From: Bacteroidaceae bacterium
Lineage (GTDB): Bacteria > Bacteroidota > Bacteroidia > Bacteroidales > Bacteroidaceae
Direction: 5' to 3'
DNA: 19,655 nt
Assembly (NCBI GenBank): GCA_030843315.1
Contig: JAUUPT010000068.1
Coordinates: forward strand, 1-19,655
Shown here: piece after piece, positions 1 through 7,310 of the stretch
How the letters are laid out: every line of letters begins with the position of its first letter
How positions within the stretch are numbered: position 1 is the first letter of the stretch
The notes under the pieces: model-generated
What the model was told of the DNA's origin: nothing
The model's input: the letters and a program-made list of their open reading frames with translations, nothing else
Databases searched by the model: none
Made by a program: the position numbers and the translations under genes

Positions 1-54
1 CCAACGACCCCGAGATTACAAATCACGTGCTCTGGCCAACTGAGCTAAAGAGGC
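1..54 (-). tRNA. tRNA-Thr (anticodon TGT), 5' part, cut by window edge
   Basis: Read on the minus strand, the sequence begins GCCTCTTTAGCTCAG, a typical acceptor and D-arm start. It continues through a D loop with GTTGG and an anticodon loop TTTGTAA, giving anticodon TGT (plus-strand 18-20), which reads the Thr codon ACA. Only the first 54 nt are present; the T arm and acceptor 3' strand lie beyond position 1. The anticodon stem (plus 23-27 with 11-15) pairs except for one central U-U. From known Bacteroides gene order, more tRNAs and tuf/secE/nusG would be expected next on this strand, but that is outside the window. Confidence 0.93.
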
Positions 55-102
55 AGGCTTAAAAAATGCAACCGTAACGTTCTATCGCGAGCGAAACGGC
101 TG

Positions 103-133
103 CAAATTTAGACATTTATTTTTTACCCGCAAA
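103..133 (-). promoter_or_regulatory. Bacteroides-type promoter for the tRNA (tuf) transcript
   Basis: On the minus strand, TTTG (130-133) is followed after 19 nt by TAAATTTG (103-110), an exact match to the Bacteroides sigma-ABfr consensus TTTG-N19-21-TAnnTTTG. Transcription should start near position 98, about 44 nt upstream of the mature tRNA-Thr. The promoter lies directly after the hpf stop codon, so the tRNA transcript can be made independently of rpsU-xerC-hpf. Confidence 0.75.
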
Positions 134-147
134 ATTTTAGCGAGATT

Positions 148-447
148 TTATTTGCTCCGTTGTTTTTCCTTGTACTTAACCAGCTGTTTTTCCAAAGCTT
201 CTACGCACAAATCGACTGCTTCTTCAAACGAATCACAAACCTTATTAGCATAAAGTTCACCGTTGGGAACCAATATTTTCACTCCGGCTTCTTTATTCTC
301 GGCTGTTTCTGGCTTCACGACCTTTAATGACACCTCTACTTTCTTTATATCGTCGTAATACTTCTCCAACTTAACAACCTTTTTCTGAACAAAGGATTGC
401 AATTGCTCTGACGCGTCAAAGTGAATCGATTGAATTCTTACTTCCAT
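148..447 (-). CDS. hpf: Short-form ribosome hibernation promoting factor (HPF/RaiA family)
   Basis: This 99-aa protein matches the short HPF/RaiA fold, a single S30AE-type beta-alpha-beta-beta-beta-alpha domain. It starts MEVRIQSIHFDAS, has a helix with FVQKKVVKLEKYYDDI, and ends with the DSFEEAVDLCVEALEKQL helix and a basic tail. It has no C-terminal dimerisation domain, so it is the short type. Family members bind the 30S decoding region and block translation in stationary phase. It is the last gene of rpsU-xerC-hpf and starts 18 nt after the xerC stop. Unlike every other gene here it has a full Shine-Dalgarno, AAGGAGGT, 4 nt before its ATG. The identity is strong; the exact hibernation mode (70S or 100S) cannot be told from sequence. 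Confidence 0.93.
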   Translation of the reverse strand: MEVRIQSIHFDASEQLQSFVQKKVVKLEKYYDDIKKVEVSLKVVKPETAENKEAGVKILVPNGELYANKVCDSFEEAVDLCVEALEKQLVKYKEKQRSK

Positions 448-451
448 ACTT

Positions 452-459
452 ACCTCCTT
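452..459 (-). promoter_or_regulatory. Full Shine-Dalgarno sequence for hpf
   Basis: The minus strand reads AAGGAGGT, fully complementary to the 16S anti-Shine-Dalgarno core, with AAGT between it and the hpf ATG (GGAGG to ATG spacing of 5 nt). It fills the short xerC-hpf gap. The other starts in the window have no such motif; the nearest is a partial AAGGT before gltX. In this phylum Shine-Dalgarno sequences are rare and poorly used, so its presence here is notable. Confidence 0.85.
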
Positions 460-465
460 TTTACT

Positions 466-1350
466 TTAGGCTCGAGGATGAGCCTGATTATACACTTTTT
501 TAAGTTCCTCAAAAGTAGTATGCGTATAAATTTCCGTCGTCGCCAAACTCTCGTGTCCGAGAAGTTCCTTTATCGAGCCTAAATCGGCACCATTATTCAG
601 CATAGCTGTTGCAAAAGTATGCCTCAGCACATGGGGACTCCTTTTCTTTACAGTTACCACCTTCGAGAGGTTTCGTTTCACAAGAGATGCTACGATACCA
701 GGATAAAGCCGTTTTCCATTCGTCCGAACAAAGAAAGCATCGGAGCGAACCGGAACTGCTTCATTCCGTGTGTTGACATATTCCTGCATTGAGCGTCTCA
801 ACTCTTCATCAAAAGGTATCAAACGTTGTTTATTCCGTTTTCCCGTCACCTTAATGAGAGAAGCCGAAAAGTCAACATCTTTGTCGTCCAACCCTATCAA
901 TTCCGAAAGTCGCATGCCGGTAGCATAAAACATTTCAATAACCGCATGGTCGCGACACCCCTCAAATCCTTCTCCAAAATCCATGTCATCCAGCAGCCTA
1001 TCCATTTCACCTTCTCTCAGAAACACAGGAAGCGGTTTTTTCTTCTTGGGCCCCGCCACTTTCTGTAACGGATCTACCACCACTTCGCCTCTCCTCAGAA
1101 GGAATCTGTAATACGCCCGGATAGAACTCAGCTTTCGGTTTATCGTATTGGGAGCGCACCCCTTGTCCATCATAGAAGCAATCCATTCACGAACAAGCTC
1201 TGCACTCACATCCGACGGAGTCAAATCACCCAGCATTTCCTCTCCAAATTTCTGTAGCTCAAGAACATCTGCCCGATAGTGCTTCACTGTGCCTTCGGCA
1301 TAGTTCCGTTCATACAGAAGATAGTCAAGAAAAGAGTCTGTCAACAACAT
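466..1350 (-). CDS. xerC: Tyrosine recombinase XerC (chromosome dimer resolution)
   Basis: The 294-aa protein has an N-terminal SAM-like core-binding domain (about residues 1-90) and a C-terminal tyrosine recombinase catalytic domain (about 105-290). All six catalytic positions are visible: Arg147 in ATGMRLSE, Lys171 in VTGKRNKQR, His240 and Arg243 in HVLRHTFAT, His266 in LLGHESLAT and nucleophile Tyr275 in TEIYTH. Length and motifs fit XerC/XerD, which act with FtsK at dif. Its position between rpsU and hpf is the usual Bacteroides location and there is no adjacent attachment site or integron platform, so it is housekeeping rather than a mobile integrase. XerC versus XerD is assigned by family resemblance and context. 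No Shine-Dalgarno precedes the ATG; 73 nt separate it from rpsU. Confidence 0.9.
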   Translation of the reverse strand: MLLTDSFLDYLLYERNYAEGTVKHYRADVLELQKFGEEMLGDLTPSDVSAELVREWIASMMDKGCAPNTINRKLSSIRAYYRFLLRRGEVVVDPLQKVAGPKKKKPLPVFLREGEMDRLLDDMDFGEGFEGCRDHAVIEMFYATGMRLSELIGLDDKDVDFSASLIKVTGKRNKQRLIPFDEELRRSMQEYVNTRNEAVPVRSDAFFVRTNGKRLYPGIVASLVKRNLSKVVTVKKRSPHVLRHTFATAMLNNGADLGSIKELLGHESLATTEIYTHTTFEELKKVYNQAHPRA

Positions 1351-1423
1351 ATCGTCACATATCTAAAATCATGCAACGAATGTATGAAAAAGAATTCAAT
1401 AATTCAAAGGAATTTACGAATTA

Positions 1424-1615
1424 TTAATCTTCTACTTGCTGAAGTTGCTGAACGTAAACTGCACGTTCTTTCTTAAGTCTTTTTGTCACAGATGGTTTGT
1501 CAAACTGCTGTCTGCGTCTAAGTTCCTTAACGATGCCAGTCTTTTCAAATTTTCTTTTGAATTTCTTCAGCGATTTCTCAATGTTTTCGCCTTCTTTTAC
1601 AGGTACTACAATCAT
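1424..1615 (-). CDS. rpsU: Small ribosomal subunit protein bS21
   Basis: This 63-aa, highly basic protein begins MIVVPVKEGENIEKSLKKFKRKFEK and continues with the conserved bS21 segment GIVKELRRRQQFDKPS. It is the first gene of rpsU-xerC-hpf and follows a consensus promoter (1670-1700). bS21 binds near the 3' end of 16S rRNA on the 30S platform. In Bacteroidia it is reported to help sequester the anti-Shine-Dalgarno, explaining why most mRNAs in the phylum lack that motif. The rpsU start itself has only an A-rich leader (AATAAAAAGAAA) and no Shine-Dalgarno. The 73-nt gap to xerC contains a weak AT-rich hairpin (1398-1405 with 1418-1425) that reaches into the stop codon. Confidence 0.97.
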   Translation of the reverse strand: MIVVPVKEGENIEKSLKKFKRKFEKTGIVKELRRRQQFDKPSVTKRLKKERAVYVQQLQQVED

Positions 1616-1669
1616 TTTCTTTTTATTAAATGTTAATGGTTAAAAAAATCTCACGATTAAATTGAGCGG

Positions 1670-1700
1670 CAAAATTACACATACTTTCTTTATTCACAAA
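1670..1700 (-). promoter_or_regulatory. Bacteroides-type promoter for rpsU-xerC-hpf
   Basis: On the minus strand TTTG (1697-1700) is followed after 19 nt by TAATTTTG (1670-1677), an exact consensus match. The predicted start is around 1663-1666, giving a leader of about 50 nt before rpsU. No other good promoter is visible before xerC or hpf, so the three genes are probably one transcript. Confidence 0.78.
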
Positions 1701-1999
1701 ACTTTCGGCAAAAAAACTACTCCACCCACCCTAATATTTATGTCAGGCAGCCGGTGAAGAAGGAAGACAACCACCTCCAGGAAAAAGCATTTTGGCACGG
1801 AAGCCTCATCCCGACACATAATTCAGTAGTACCCTATCCGTAGCAACTCCAATACAACTCCAATGCAAGTCCAATACTATATATTGGAGTTGTATTGGAA
1901 TTGCATTGGAATTATAGTGTAACAATCACGGAGTAATCAGGAAGAAGAAAGAAAACACAATAGAGGGAAATGAGTCCCGACAGACAAACCCAAGGAAAG
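1701..1999. other. Intergenic region between divergent rpsU and pepP promoters
   Basis: About 300 bp without a plausible gene: no conserved-looking reading frame with a sensible start is present. The outstanding content is the inverted repeat at 1844-1914, listed separately. The remainder is mixed sequence with no RNA gene I can recognise. Confidence 0.6.
1844..1914. repeat. Inverted repeat made of six 11-nt units (CAACTCCAATA-like)
   Basis: The left arm holds three head-to-tail units: CAACTCCAATA (1844-1854), CAACTCCAATG (1855-1865) and CAAGTCCAATA (1866-1876). After a 5-nt spacer CTATA (1877-1881), the right arm holds three inverted units: TATTGGAGTTG (1882-1892), TATTGGAATTG (1893-1903) and CATTGGAATTA (1904-1914). 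The two 33-nt arms can pair at 27 positions plus one G-U. The 11-nt period is close to one DNA helical turn, so all CCAAT/ATTGG cores would lie on about the same face. It is far from both flanking coding regions (over 140 bp past the rpsU promoter and about 160 bp before the pepP ATG). It may be a dispersed Bacteroides intergenic repeat, a protein-binding array or a structured RNA; function is unknown. Confidence 0.9.
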
Positions 2000-2033
2000 T
2001 TGCCCGATTATTGAAAGAAAACAAGTAACTTTG
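2000..2033 (+). promoter_or_regulatory. Probable promoter for pepP
   Basis: TAACTTTG (2026-2033) is an exact match to the Bacteroides -7 element TAnnTTTG. A TTG at 2000-2002 could serve as the -33 element, but its 23-nt spacing is slightly long. Transcription would start near 2038, leaving about a 40-nt leader before the ATG at 2078. A start here makes the upstream in-frame TTG (2051) possible but unnecessary. Confidence 0.55.
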
Positions 2034-2077
2034 GGGAATGCTTATTTATTTTGAAAATCATATTTATATATCTAATT

Positions 2078-3859
2078 ATGAACCAAACTATCAAACAACG
2101 TACAGATGCCCTCCGAACAATGTTTGGGCAAGAAGGCATCGCTGCCTTTATCGTCCCCAGCACGGACCCGCATTTAAGTGAATACGTTGCTCCACACTGG
2201 CAATCGAGAGAATGGATATCCGGATTTACCGGTTCGGCAGGAACCGTAGTCATTACACGTGAGAAGGCCGGTTTGTGGACGGACTCGCGTTATTTTCTCC
2301 AGGCTGCCCAACAGCTGGAAGGAAGCGATATCGATTTATATAAAGAAATGCTTCCCGAAACTCCAAGCATCCCCGCATTTCTGAGTGCAAACCTGAAGTC
2401 TGGAGAATCGGTAGGCATTGACGGCACCGTATTTTCCGCAGAGGAAGCTATGCAACTGCAAGACAAGATGAAGAAAGACGGTATCTCCGTGAAAAGCATT
2501 GCTGACCCCATGAACCAGATATGGACAGACCGCCCTGCTATGCCGGAAGGGCCTGCCTATATCTACGAGACGAAATATGCAGGGAAAAGCAGCCAGGAAA
2601 AGATAGCCATTATCCGGAAAGAGATGGAAGATACTGGTGCAGAAGCCCTGTTGATATCTGCCCTGGACGAGATAGCATGGACATTGAATATCCGCGGCAA
2701 TGATGTGCATTGCAATCCGGTAGTGGTAAGCCACCTGCTGATAGGAAAGGATGACGCACATATCTTTATCCAACCTCAAAAAGTCACTGAAGAGCTTTCT
2801 GCTTATCTAAAAGCGGCAGGAGTCTCCATACACAACTATGAAGATATAGAGTCTTTCTTAAACCACCTTACCGCCGCCAGCATTTTACTGAATCCGGGCA
2901 AAACAAATTATGCAGCCTATTCTGCCATCTGTCCCGATTGCCGGATTATCAAAGGTGCATCGCCCGTGGCTCTACTGAAAGCCATCCGCAATGAGCAAGA
3001 GATAGCAGGCATCCATGCAGCTATGCAACGCGACGGTGTGGCTTTGGTGAAATTCTTGAAATGGCTGGAAGAGTCCGTTCCCGCAGGCGGAGAGACCGAA
3101 ATCAGCGTAGACAAGAAACTGCATGAATTCCGCGCCGCACAACCGCTTTACATGGGCGAGAGCTTTGATACCATTGCCGGATACAAGGAACACGGAGCCA
3201 TCGTACACTACGAGGCTACTCCCGAGACGGACGTTCCATTGAAACCGGAAGGTTTCCTGTTGCTGGATTCGGGCGCACAATACCTGGACGGAACTACGGA
3301 CATCACCCGTACCATCGCATTGGGAGCCTTGACAGAAGAAGAAAAAACAGACTACACCTTGATATTGAAAGGACATATCGATCTGGCTATGGCTGTCTTT
3401 CCGGAAGGCACACGGGGGGCACAACTGGATGTACTGGCACGTATGCCGATATGGCAACACCGCATGAACTTCCTGCACGGAACCGGGCACGGAATAGGGC
3501 ATTTCCTCAATGTGCACGAAGGGCCGCAGAGCATCCGTATGAACGAGAATCCGGTAACCCTGCAAGCAGGAATGGTAACGTCCAACGAACCGGGTGTCTA
3601 CAAAGCCAACAGCCACGGCGTACGTACCGAGAATATCGTGCTGACTGTAAAAGCAGGTGAAGGCATGTTTGGTAATTATTTGAAGTTCGAAACGATCACT
3701 CTTTGTCCTATCTGCAAAAAGGGTATTATCAAGGAAATGTTGACAGCGGAAGAGATAGACTGGCTGAACGATTACCACCGGAATGTATACGAGAGACTTT
3801 CACCGGACTTGAGCAAAGAAGAACAAGAATGGCTGAGAGAAGCAACAAGTAAAATTTAA
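2078..3859 (+). CDS. pepP: Xaa-Pro aminopeptidase (aminopeptidase P, M24 family)
   Basis: A 593-aa protein removes N-terminal residues that precede proline. It has the three-domain long form of eukaryotic-type aminopeptidase P: two creatinase-N-like domains (about 1-150 and 150-300), then a pita-bread metallopeptidase domain and a C-terminal extension. The five metal ligands are all visible: Asp397 in LLLDSGAQ, Asp408 in GTTDITRT, His471 in HGTGHGIGHF, Glu504 in TSNEPGVY and Glu518 in VRTENIV. No signal peptide is seen, so it is cytoplasmic. I chose the ATG at 2078 (MNQTIKQRTDALR) because the family begins there; an in-frame TTG 27 nt upstream would add a hydrophobic stretch MKIIFIYLI not expected in this family. 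The carbonic anhydrase-like gene follows after 21 nt and is probably cotranscribed. Confidence 0.93.
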   Translation: MNQTIKQRTDALRTMFGQEGIAAFIVPSTDPHLSEYVAPHWQSREWISGFTGSAGTVVITREKAGLWTDSRYFLQAAQQLEGSDIDLYKEMLPETPSIPAFLSANLKSGESVGIDGTVFSAEEAMQLQDKMKKDGISVKSIADPMNQIWTDRPAMPEGPAYIYETKYAGKSSQEKIAIIRKEMEDTGAEALLISALDEIAWTLNIRGNDVHCNPVVVSHLLIGKDDAHIFIQPQKVTEELSAYLKAAGVSIHNYEDIESFLNHLTAASILLNPGKTNYAAYSAICPDCRIIKGASPVALLKAIRNEQEIAGIHAAMQRDGVALVKFLKWLEESVPAGGETEISVDKKLHEFRAAQPLYMGESFDTIAGYKEHGAIVHYEATPETDVPLKPEGFLLLDSGAQYLDGTTDITRTIALGALTEEEKTDYTLILKGHIDLAMAVFPEGTRGAQLDVLARMPIWQHRMNFLHGTGHGIGHFLNVHEGPQSIRMNENPVTLQAGMVTSNEPGVYKANSHGVRTENIVLTVKAGEGMFGNYLKFETITLCPICKKGIIKEMLTAEEIDWLNDYHRNVYERLSPDLSKEEQEWLREATSKI

Positions 3860-3880
3860 TCGTTAATCACTAAAATAGAA

Positions 3881-4396
3881 ATGGCATTAATAAAATCAGT
3901 AAGAGGATTCACTCCCGAAATCGGAGAGAATTGTTTTTTGGCAGACAATGCTGCCATCATCGGCGACGTCAAGATGGGACGCGATTGCAGCATCTGGTTC
4001 AGTACGGTATTGCGGGGGGATGTTAATTCCATCCGCATAGGAAACGGAGTAAACATTCAGGATGGAAGCGTACTGCATACTTTATACGAAAAATCAACGA
4101 TAGAAATAGGCGACCATGTATCCGTGGGGCATAATGTGACCATACACGGAGCTACCATCAAAGATTATGCTTTAGTGGGGATGGGCTCCACTATCCTCGA
4201 TCATGCAGTGGTGGGCGAAGGAGCGATTGTAGCCGCAGGTTCTCTGGTACTGAGCAATACGGTGATTGAGCCGGGAAGCATTTGGGGAGGAGTACCTGCC
4301 AAGTTTATCAAAAAGGTAGACCCGGAACAGGCCAAAGAGTTAAACCAAAAGATTGCACACAATTATCTGATGTATTCGAATTGGTATAAAGAATAG
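3881..4396 (+). CDS. Gamma carbonic anhydrase-like left-handed beta-helix protein
   Basis: The 171-aa protein is a left-handed parallel beta-helix with hexapeptide repeats throughout (for example IIGDVKMGRDCSIW, VVGEGAIVAAGSLV) and a C-terminal helix containing NYLMYSNWYK. His66 (VLHT), His84 (VGHN) and His89 (IHGA) occupy the three zinc-ligand positions of gamma carbonic anhydrases, with the expected five-residue gap between the last two. Such proteins are trimers with the metal site between subunits. It resembles the short YrdA/CaiE/PaaY type, which lacks the acidic loop of archaeal Cam; carbonic anhydrase activity is therefore possible but not certain. It sits 21 nt after pepP and ends before a hairpin terminator. 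No functional link to pepP is evident. Confidence 0.9.
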   Translation: MALIKSVRGFTPEIGENCFLADNAAIIGDVKMGRDCSIWFSTVLRGDVNSIRIGNGVNIQDGSVLHTLYEKSTIEIGDHVSVGHNVTIHGATIKDYALVGMGSTILDHAVVGEGAIVAAGSLVLSNTVIEPGSIWGGVPAKFIKKVDPEQAKELNQKIAHNYLMYSNWYKE

Positions 4397-4402
4397 ATAA
4401 TA

Positions 4403-4435
4403 GCTAATGCGGTAATGCAACATTACCGCATTAGC
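4403..4435. terminator. Perfect 15-bp hairpin between convergent genes
   Basis: GCTAATGCGGTAATG (4403-4417) pairs perfectly with CATTACCGCATTAGC (4421-4435), leaving a 3-nt loop CAA. It lies between the rightward carbonic anhydrase-like gene and the leftward waaA. No long T-run follows on the plus strand (only ATATTTA); the minus side has TATTATCTATTC. It is most likely a bidirectional terminator or a 3'-end-protecting stem. Confidence 0.8.
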
Positions 4436-4439
4436 ATAT

Positions 4440-5660
4440 TTAGAAATTAATCATATTCATGATCTTGTCCGTCGCCCCGGCATTGCTGGTCACATAGTTG
4501 CTGGCATTCATCCCCACCTCACGCAAAAAGATTTCATCCACCAATAAACGGTCGAGCAGAGTCTTCAGCTCTTCGTAATTCTTCACTGAGAATGCGCCTT
4601 TGGCTTCGAGCAACTGGATAGCTTCCTGGAACTTCTGGTATTTAGGTCCGAAAATTACCGGAATACCATAAACTGCAGCTTCGAGGGTATTATGAATACC
4701 TACACCGAAACCACCTCCGATATAAGCTATTTCTCCATAACGGTAAATGGAAGAAAGCAGGCCAAAACAGTCGATAATCAAGCAATCCGCCTTGCGGACA
4801 TTCTTCTCATCGGCACGGGTATAGCGCACATAGGGACGCTTTAATTTACTGATAATCTCTACCAGATGGTTCTCGTCGATAACGTGCGGAGCAATAATCA
4901 GTTTCACTTCAGGATGCTGATTGAAGTATTCGATAAACAAATCTTCATCCGGTTGCCAAGAACTCCCTGCTACGAAAGTCATCGTATTATTCTTGAAGAG
5001 CTCCACCAAAGGGAGATCTTTAGCTTCTTCACGGATTTGCAACACACGATCGAAACGGGTATCGCCCACCACCGTGACGCGGTTGATACCTATCTTGCCC
5101 AGGTAGCGTTTGGAGCGTTCATTCTGTACAAACAAGTGGTCGAAGTCACGTAGTACATGTCTGTACGTACCGCCATACCACTTAAAGAAAACCTGCCCGC
5201 GACGAAAAATAGACGATATGCTATACACCGGAATACGGCGTTTGTGCAGTTCATCCAAATAATTCTTCCAGAACTCATATTTGATAAAGAACGCCATACA
5301 AGGATTCACAATATCCAGGAACTTCTTCACATTGCGAGGCTTATCGAAAGGCAGATAACAAACCACATCAGCCCCTCTATAATGTTTGCGGACTTCATAA
5401 CCCGAAGGTGAAAAGAAAGTCAATAGAATGCCATAATCCGGATACTTTGCACGGATTTTTTCAATCAACGGGCGCCCTTGTTCAAATTCCCCCAAAGAAG
5501 CAGCATGGAACCAGATGTAGCGTACATCCTTCTCCAACTGTTGACGGAGAAGCTCATAGACCACCCAATGCCCCTTCATCATCTTGCGGGGTTTACGGCT
5601 AAACGGAGCAGCCAAATGTACCAGGATATCATAGATGGCTATTGCCAAGTCGTAGAGCAT
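4440..5660 (-). CDS. waaA: 3-deoxy-D-manno-octulosonic acid (Kdo) transferase, GT30
   Basis: The 406-aa protein transfers Kdo from CMP-Kdo to the lipid A precursor at the inner membrane. The N terminus (about residues 1-20) is hydrophobic and fits the usual membrane anchor. The N-terminal lobe has WFHAASLGEFEQGRP (50-64), containing the conserved catalytic-type Glu58 of the family. The C-terminal lobe has the nucleotide-sugar segment AYIGGGFGVGIHNTLEAAV (312-330) followed by GIPVIFGP. Length is near the family norm (about 420). It lies 26 nt downstream of gltX and is probably cotranscribed. Whether it adds one or more Kdo residues cannot be told; Bacteroides lipid A typically carries a single phosphorylated Kdo. 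Confidence 0.94.
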   Translation of the reverse strand: MLYDLAIAIYDILVHLAAPFSRKPRKMMKGHWVVYELLRQQLEKDVRYIWFHAASLGEFEQGRPLIEKIRAKYPDYGILLTFFSPSGYEVRKHYRGADVVCYLPFDKPRNVKKFLDIVNPCMAFFIKYEFWKNYLDELHKRRIPVYSISSIFRRGQVFFKWYGGTYRHVLRDFDHLFVQNERSKRYLGKIGINRVTVVGDTRFDRVLQIREEAKDLPLVELFKNNTMTFVAGSSWQPDEDLFIEYFNQHPEVKLIIAPHVIDENHLVEIISKLKRPYVRYTRADEKNVRKADCLIIDCFGLLSSIYRYGEIAYIGGGFGVGIHNTLEAAVYGIPVIFGPKYQKFQEAIQLLEAKGAFSVKNYEELKTLLDRLLVDEIFLREVGMNASNYVTSNAGATDKIMNMINF

Positions 5661-5686
5661 ACCTAATCTTTGCTTTGATTCCTTTT

Positions 5687-7213
5687 TTATTTTATAACTT
5701 CAATAGCACGTTGTATACGGACCAACGTTTCTTCCTTACCAATCAGTTCGGTAATATCGAACATATGAGGCCCTTTGCACTCTCCCACTACCGACAGACG
5801 GAAAGCATTCATTACATTGCCCATGTGGTAGCCACGTTCGGTAATCCAGCCGATGACGATATCTTCTGAAGGTTTCGACGAGAAATCTTCAATGCCACGC
5901 AGCACGTCCATCAGTTCGGCCATGATGCGCGGAGTATCCTCAGACCAGCGTTTTTTTACATCCTTCTCCGAATATTCGGTGGGAGCAACAAAGAAGAAAC
6001 GGGTCTGGTCCCACAATTCTTTCACAAAGTTGACGCGCCCTTTCACAAGAGAAACCACTTTGGTGAGGAACGCATCGCTATATTGTGCGGCATCTATGCC
6101 ATTAGCCTCCAATACGGGACGGAAAAGTTTGGCAATTTCTTCATCGGGCTTCATCATGATATATTCATGGTTGAACCAGATGCCTTTCTTATAATCGAAC
6201 TTTGCACCCGACTTGCTGCAATGGCTCAGGTTGAACAGTTTCACCAGTTCATCCATAGACATCAGTTCCTGATCGTTGCCCGGATTCCACCCCAGTAAAG
6301 CAAGGAAGTTGATTACAGCCTCGGGCAGATAACCGGATTCACGATAGCCTGAAGAGATATCGCCCGTTTTGGGATCGTGCCACTCGAGCGGAAAAACGGG
6401 GAAACCGAGACGGTCGCCGTCACGCTTGCTCAGTTTGCCGTTACCTTCGGGTTTCAGCAACAAAGGCAGATGGGCAAAAGCCGGCATCGTATCTTCCCAG
6501 CCAAAAGCACGGTACAGAAGCACGTGCAACGGTGCGGAAGGCAGCCATTCTTCACCGCGAATCACGTGGGACACTTCCATCAAATGGTCGTCTACGATAT
6601 TTGCCAGGTGATAAGTAGGAAGCTCGTCGGCTGATTTATAAAGTACTTTATCGTCGAGGATAGAGGAGTTGATTACCACCTCGCCACGAATCAAATCGTT
6701 GACATGTACATCTTCATTGGGTTCTATCTTGAAACGCACCACGTACTGCTTGCCATCAGCAATCAGCGCATCCACATCTTCCTTGGAGAGTGTCAGCGAA
6801 TTGCGCATCTGCATACGGGTAGAAGCATCGTACTGGAAGTTTGCAACCTCGGCACGTTTGGCTTCCAACTCTTCGGGAGTATCGAAAGCGATGTATGCCT
6901 TTCCGGCATCGAGCAATATCTGAACATACTTCTTGTATATTTCGCGGCGCTCCGACTGGCGGTACGGACCATGGTCTCCACCAAAGCTCACCCCTTCGTC
7001 GAACGGGATGCCCAACCACTTGAAAGACTCCAATATATATTCCTCTGCACCCGGCACAAACCGGTTAGAATCAGTATCTTCAATACGGAAAATTAAATCT
7101 CCTCCATGCTGGCGTGCAAAGAGATAATTATATAAAGCTGTACGCACACCACCGATGTGCAACGCCCCCGTAGGACTCGGGGCAAAACGGACTCTGACCT
7201 TTCTTTCTGTCAT
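5687..7213 (-). CDS. gltX: Glutamyl-tRNA synthetase
   Basis: The 508-aa class I synthetase charges tRNA-Glu. The HIGH-type signature is in APSPTGALHIGGVRTALYNY (11-30) and the KMSKS-type loop is KLSKRDGD (260-267). Conserved segments IFRIEDTDSNR and HVIRGEEWLPSAPLH are also present, and the C-terminal anticodon-binding domain is complete. It is the first gene of the gltX-waaA pair and divergent from the 7TM-HD gene. A partial AAGGT sits 9 nt before the ATG, too short to count as a clear Shine-Dalgarno. Confidence 0.97.
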   Translation of the reverse strand: MTERKVRVRFAPSPTGALHIGGVRTALYNYLFARQHGGDLIFRIEDTDSNRFVPGAEEYILESFKWLGIPFDEGVSFGGDHGPYRQSERREIYKKYVQILLDAGKAYIAFDTPEELEAKRAEVANFQYDASTRMQMRNSLTLSKEDVDALIADGKQYVVRFKIEPNEDVHVNDLIRGEVVINSSILDDKVLYKSADELPTYHLANIVDDHLMEVSHVIRGEEWLPSAPLHVLLYRAFGWEDTMPAFAHLPLLLKPEGNGKLSKRDGDRLGFPVFPLEWHDPKTGDISSGYRESGYLPEAVINFLALLGWNPGNDQELMSMDELVKLFNLSHCSKSGAKFDYKKGIWFNHEYIMMKPDEEIAKLFRPVLEANGIDAAQYSDAFLTKVVSLVKGRVNFVKELWDQTRFFFVAPTEYSEKDVKKRWSEDTPRIMAELMDVLRGIEDFSSKPSEDIVIGWITERGYHMGNVMNAFRLSVVGECKGPHMFDITELIGKEETLVRIQRAIEVIK

Positions 7214-7244
7214 AATCTACCTTACTAATGAATAATTTAGACGG

Positions 7245-7252
7245 CAAAATTA
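7245..7252 (-). promoter_or_regulatory. Probable -7 element for gltX-waaA
   Basis: The minus strand reads TAATTTTG, an exact match to TAnnTTTG, 32 nt before the gltX ATG. No TTTG is present at the expected 19-21 nt upstream, where the sequence is A-rich, so only the -7 half is supported. On the opposite strand, TACTTTTC (7285-7292) is a one-mismatch -7 candidate for the divergent 7TM-HD gene. Confidence 0.5.
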
Positions 7253-7310
7253 AATCTTTTTTTCCACACTAATGTTTTTTTTTGTACTTTTCGCAAAAAT
7301 TTCAACCGAT

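Noticed and set aside
466..1350. Tyrosine recombinase as evidence of a mobile element
   Set aside because: Motifs and location in the rpsU-hpf operon fit housekeeping XerC, and no att site, transposon end or cargo is present.
1398..1425. AT-rich hairpin between rpsU and xerC
   Set aside because: The 8-bp stem (AATAATTC with GAATTATT) is all but one pair A-T, has a 12-nt loop and no U-run; not enough for an attenuator call.
2051..2077. In-frame TTG start 27 nt before the pepP ATG
   Set aside because: It adds an unusual hydrophobic peptide before a family-typical N terminus, and the probable promoter at 2026-2033 would leave almost no leader. ATG 2078 is preferred.
7272..7310. Upstream ATG of the 7TM-HD gene
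   Set aside because: It would place the start over a T-rich promoter-like stretch and add a MFFFVLFAK segment not needed by the family; ATG 7311 fits better.
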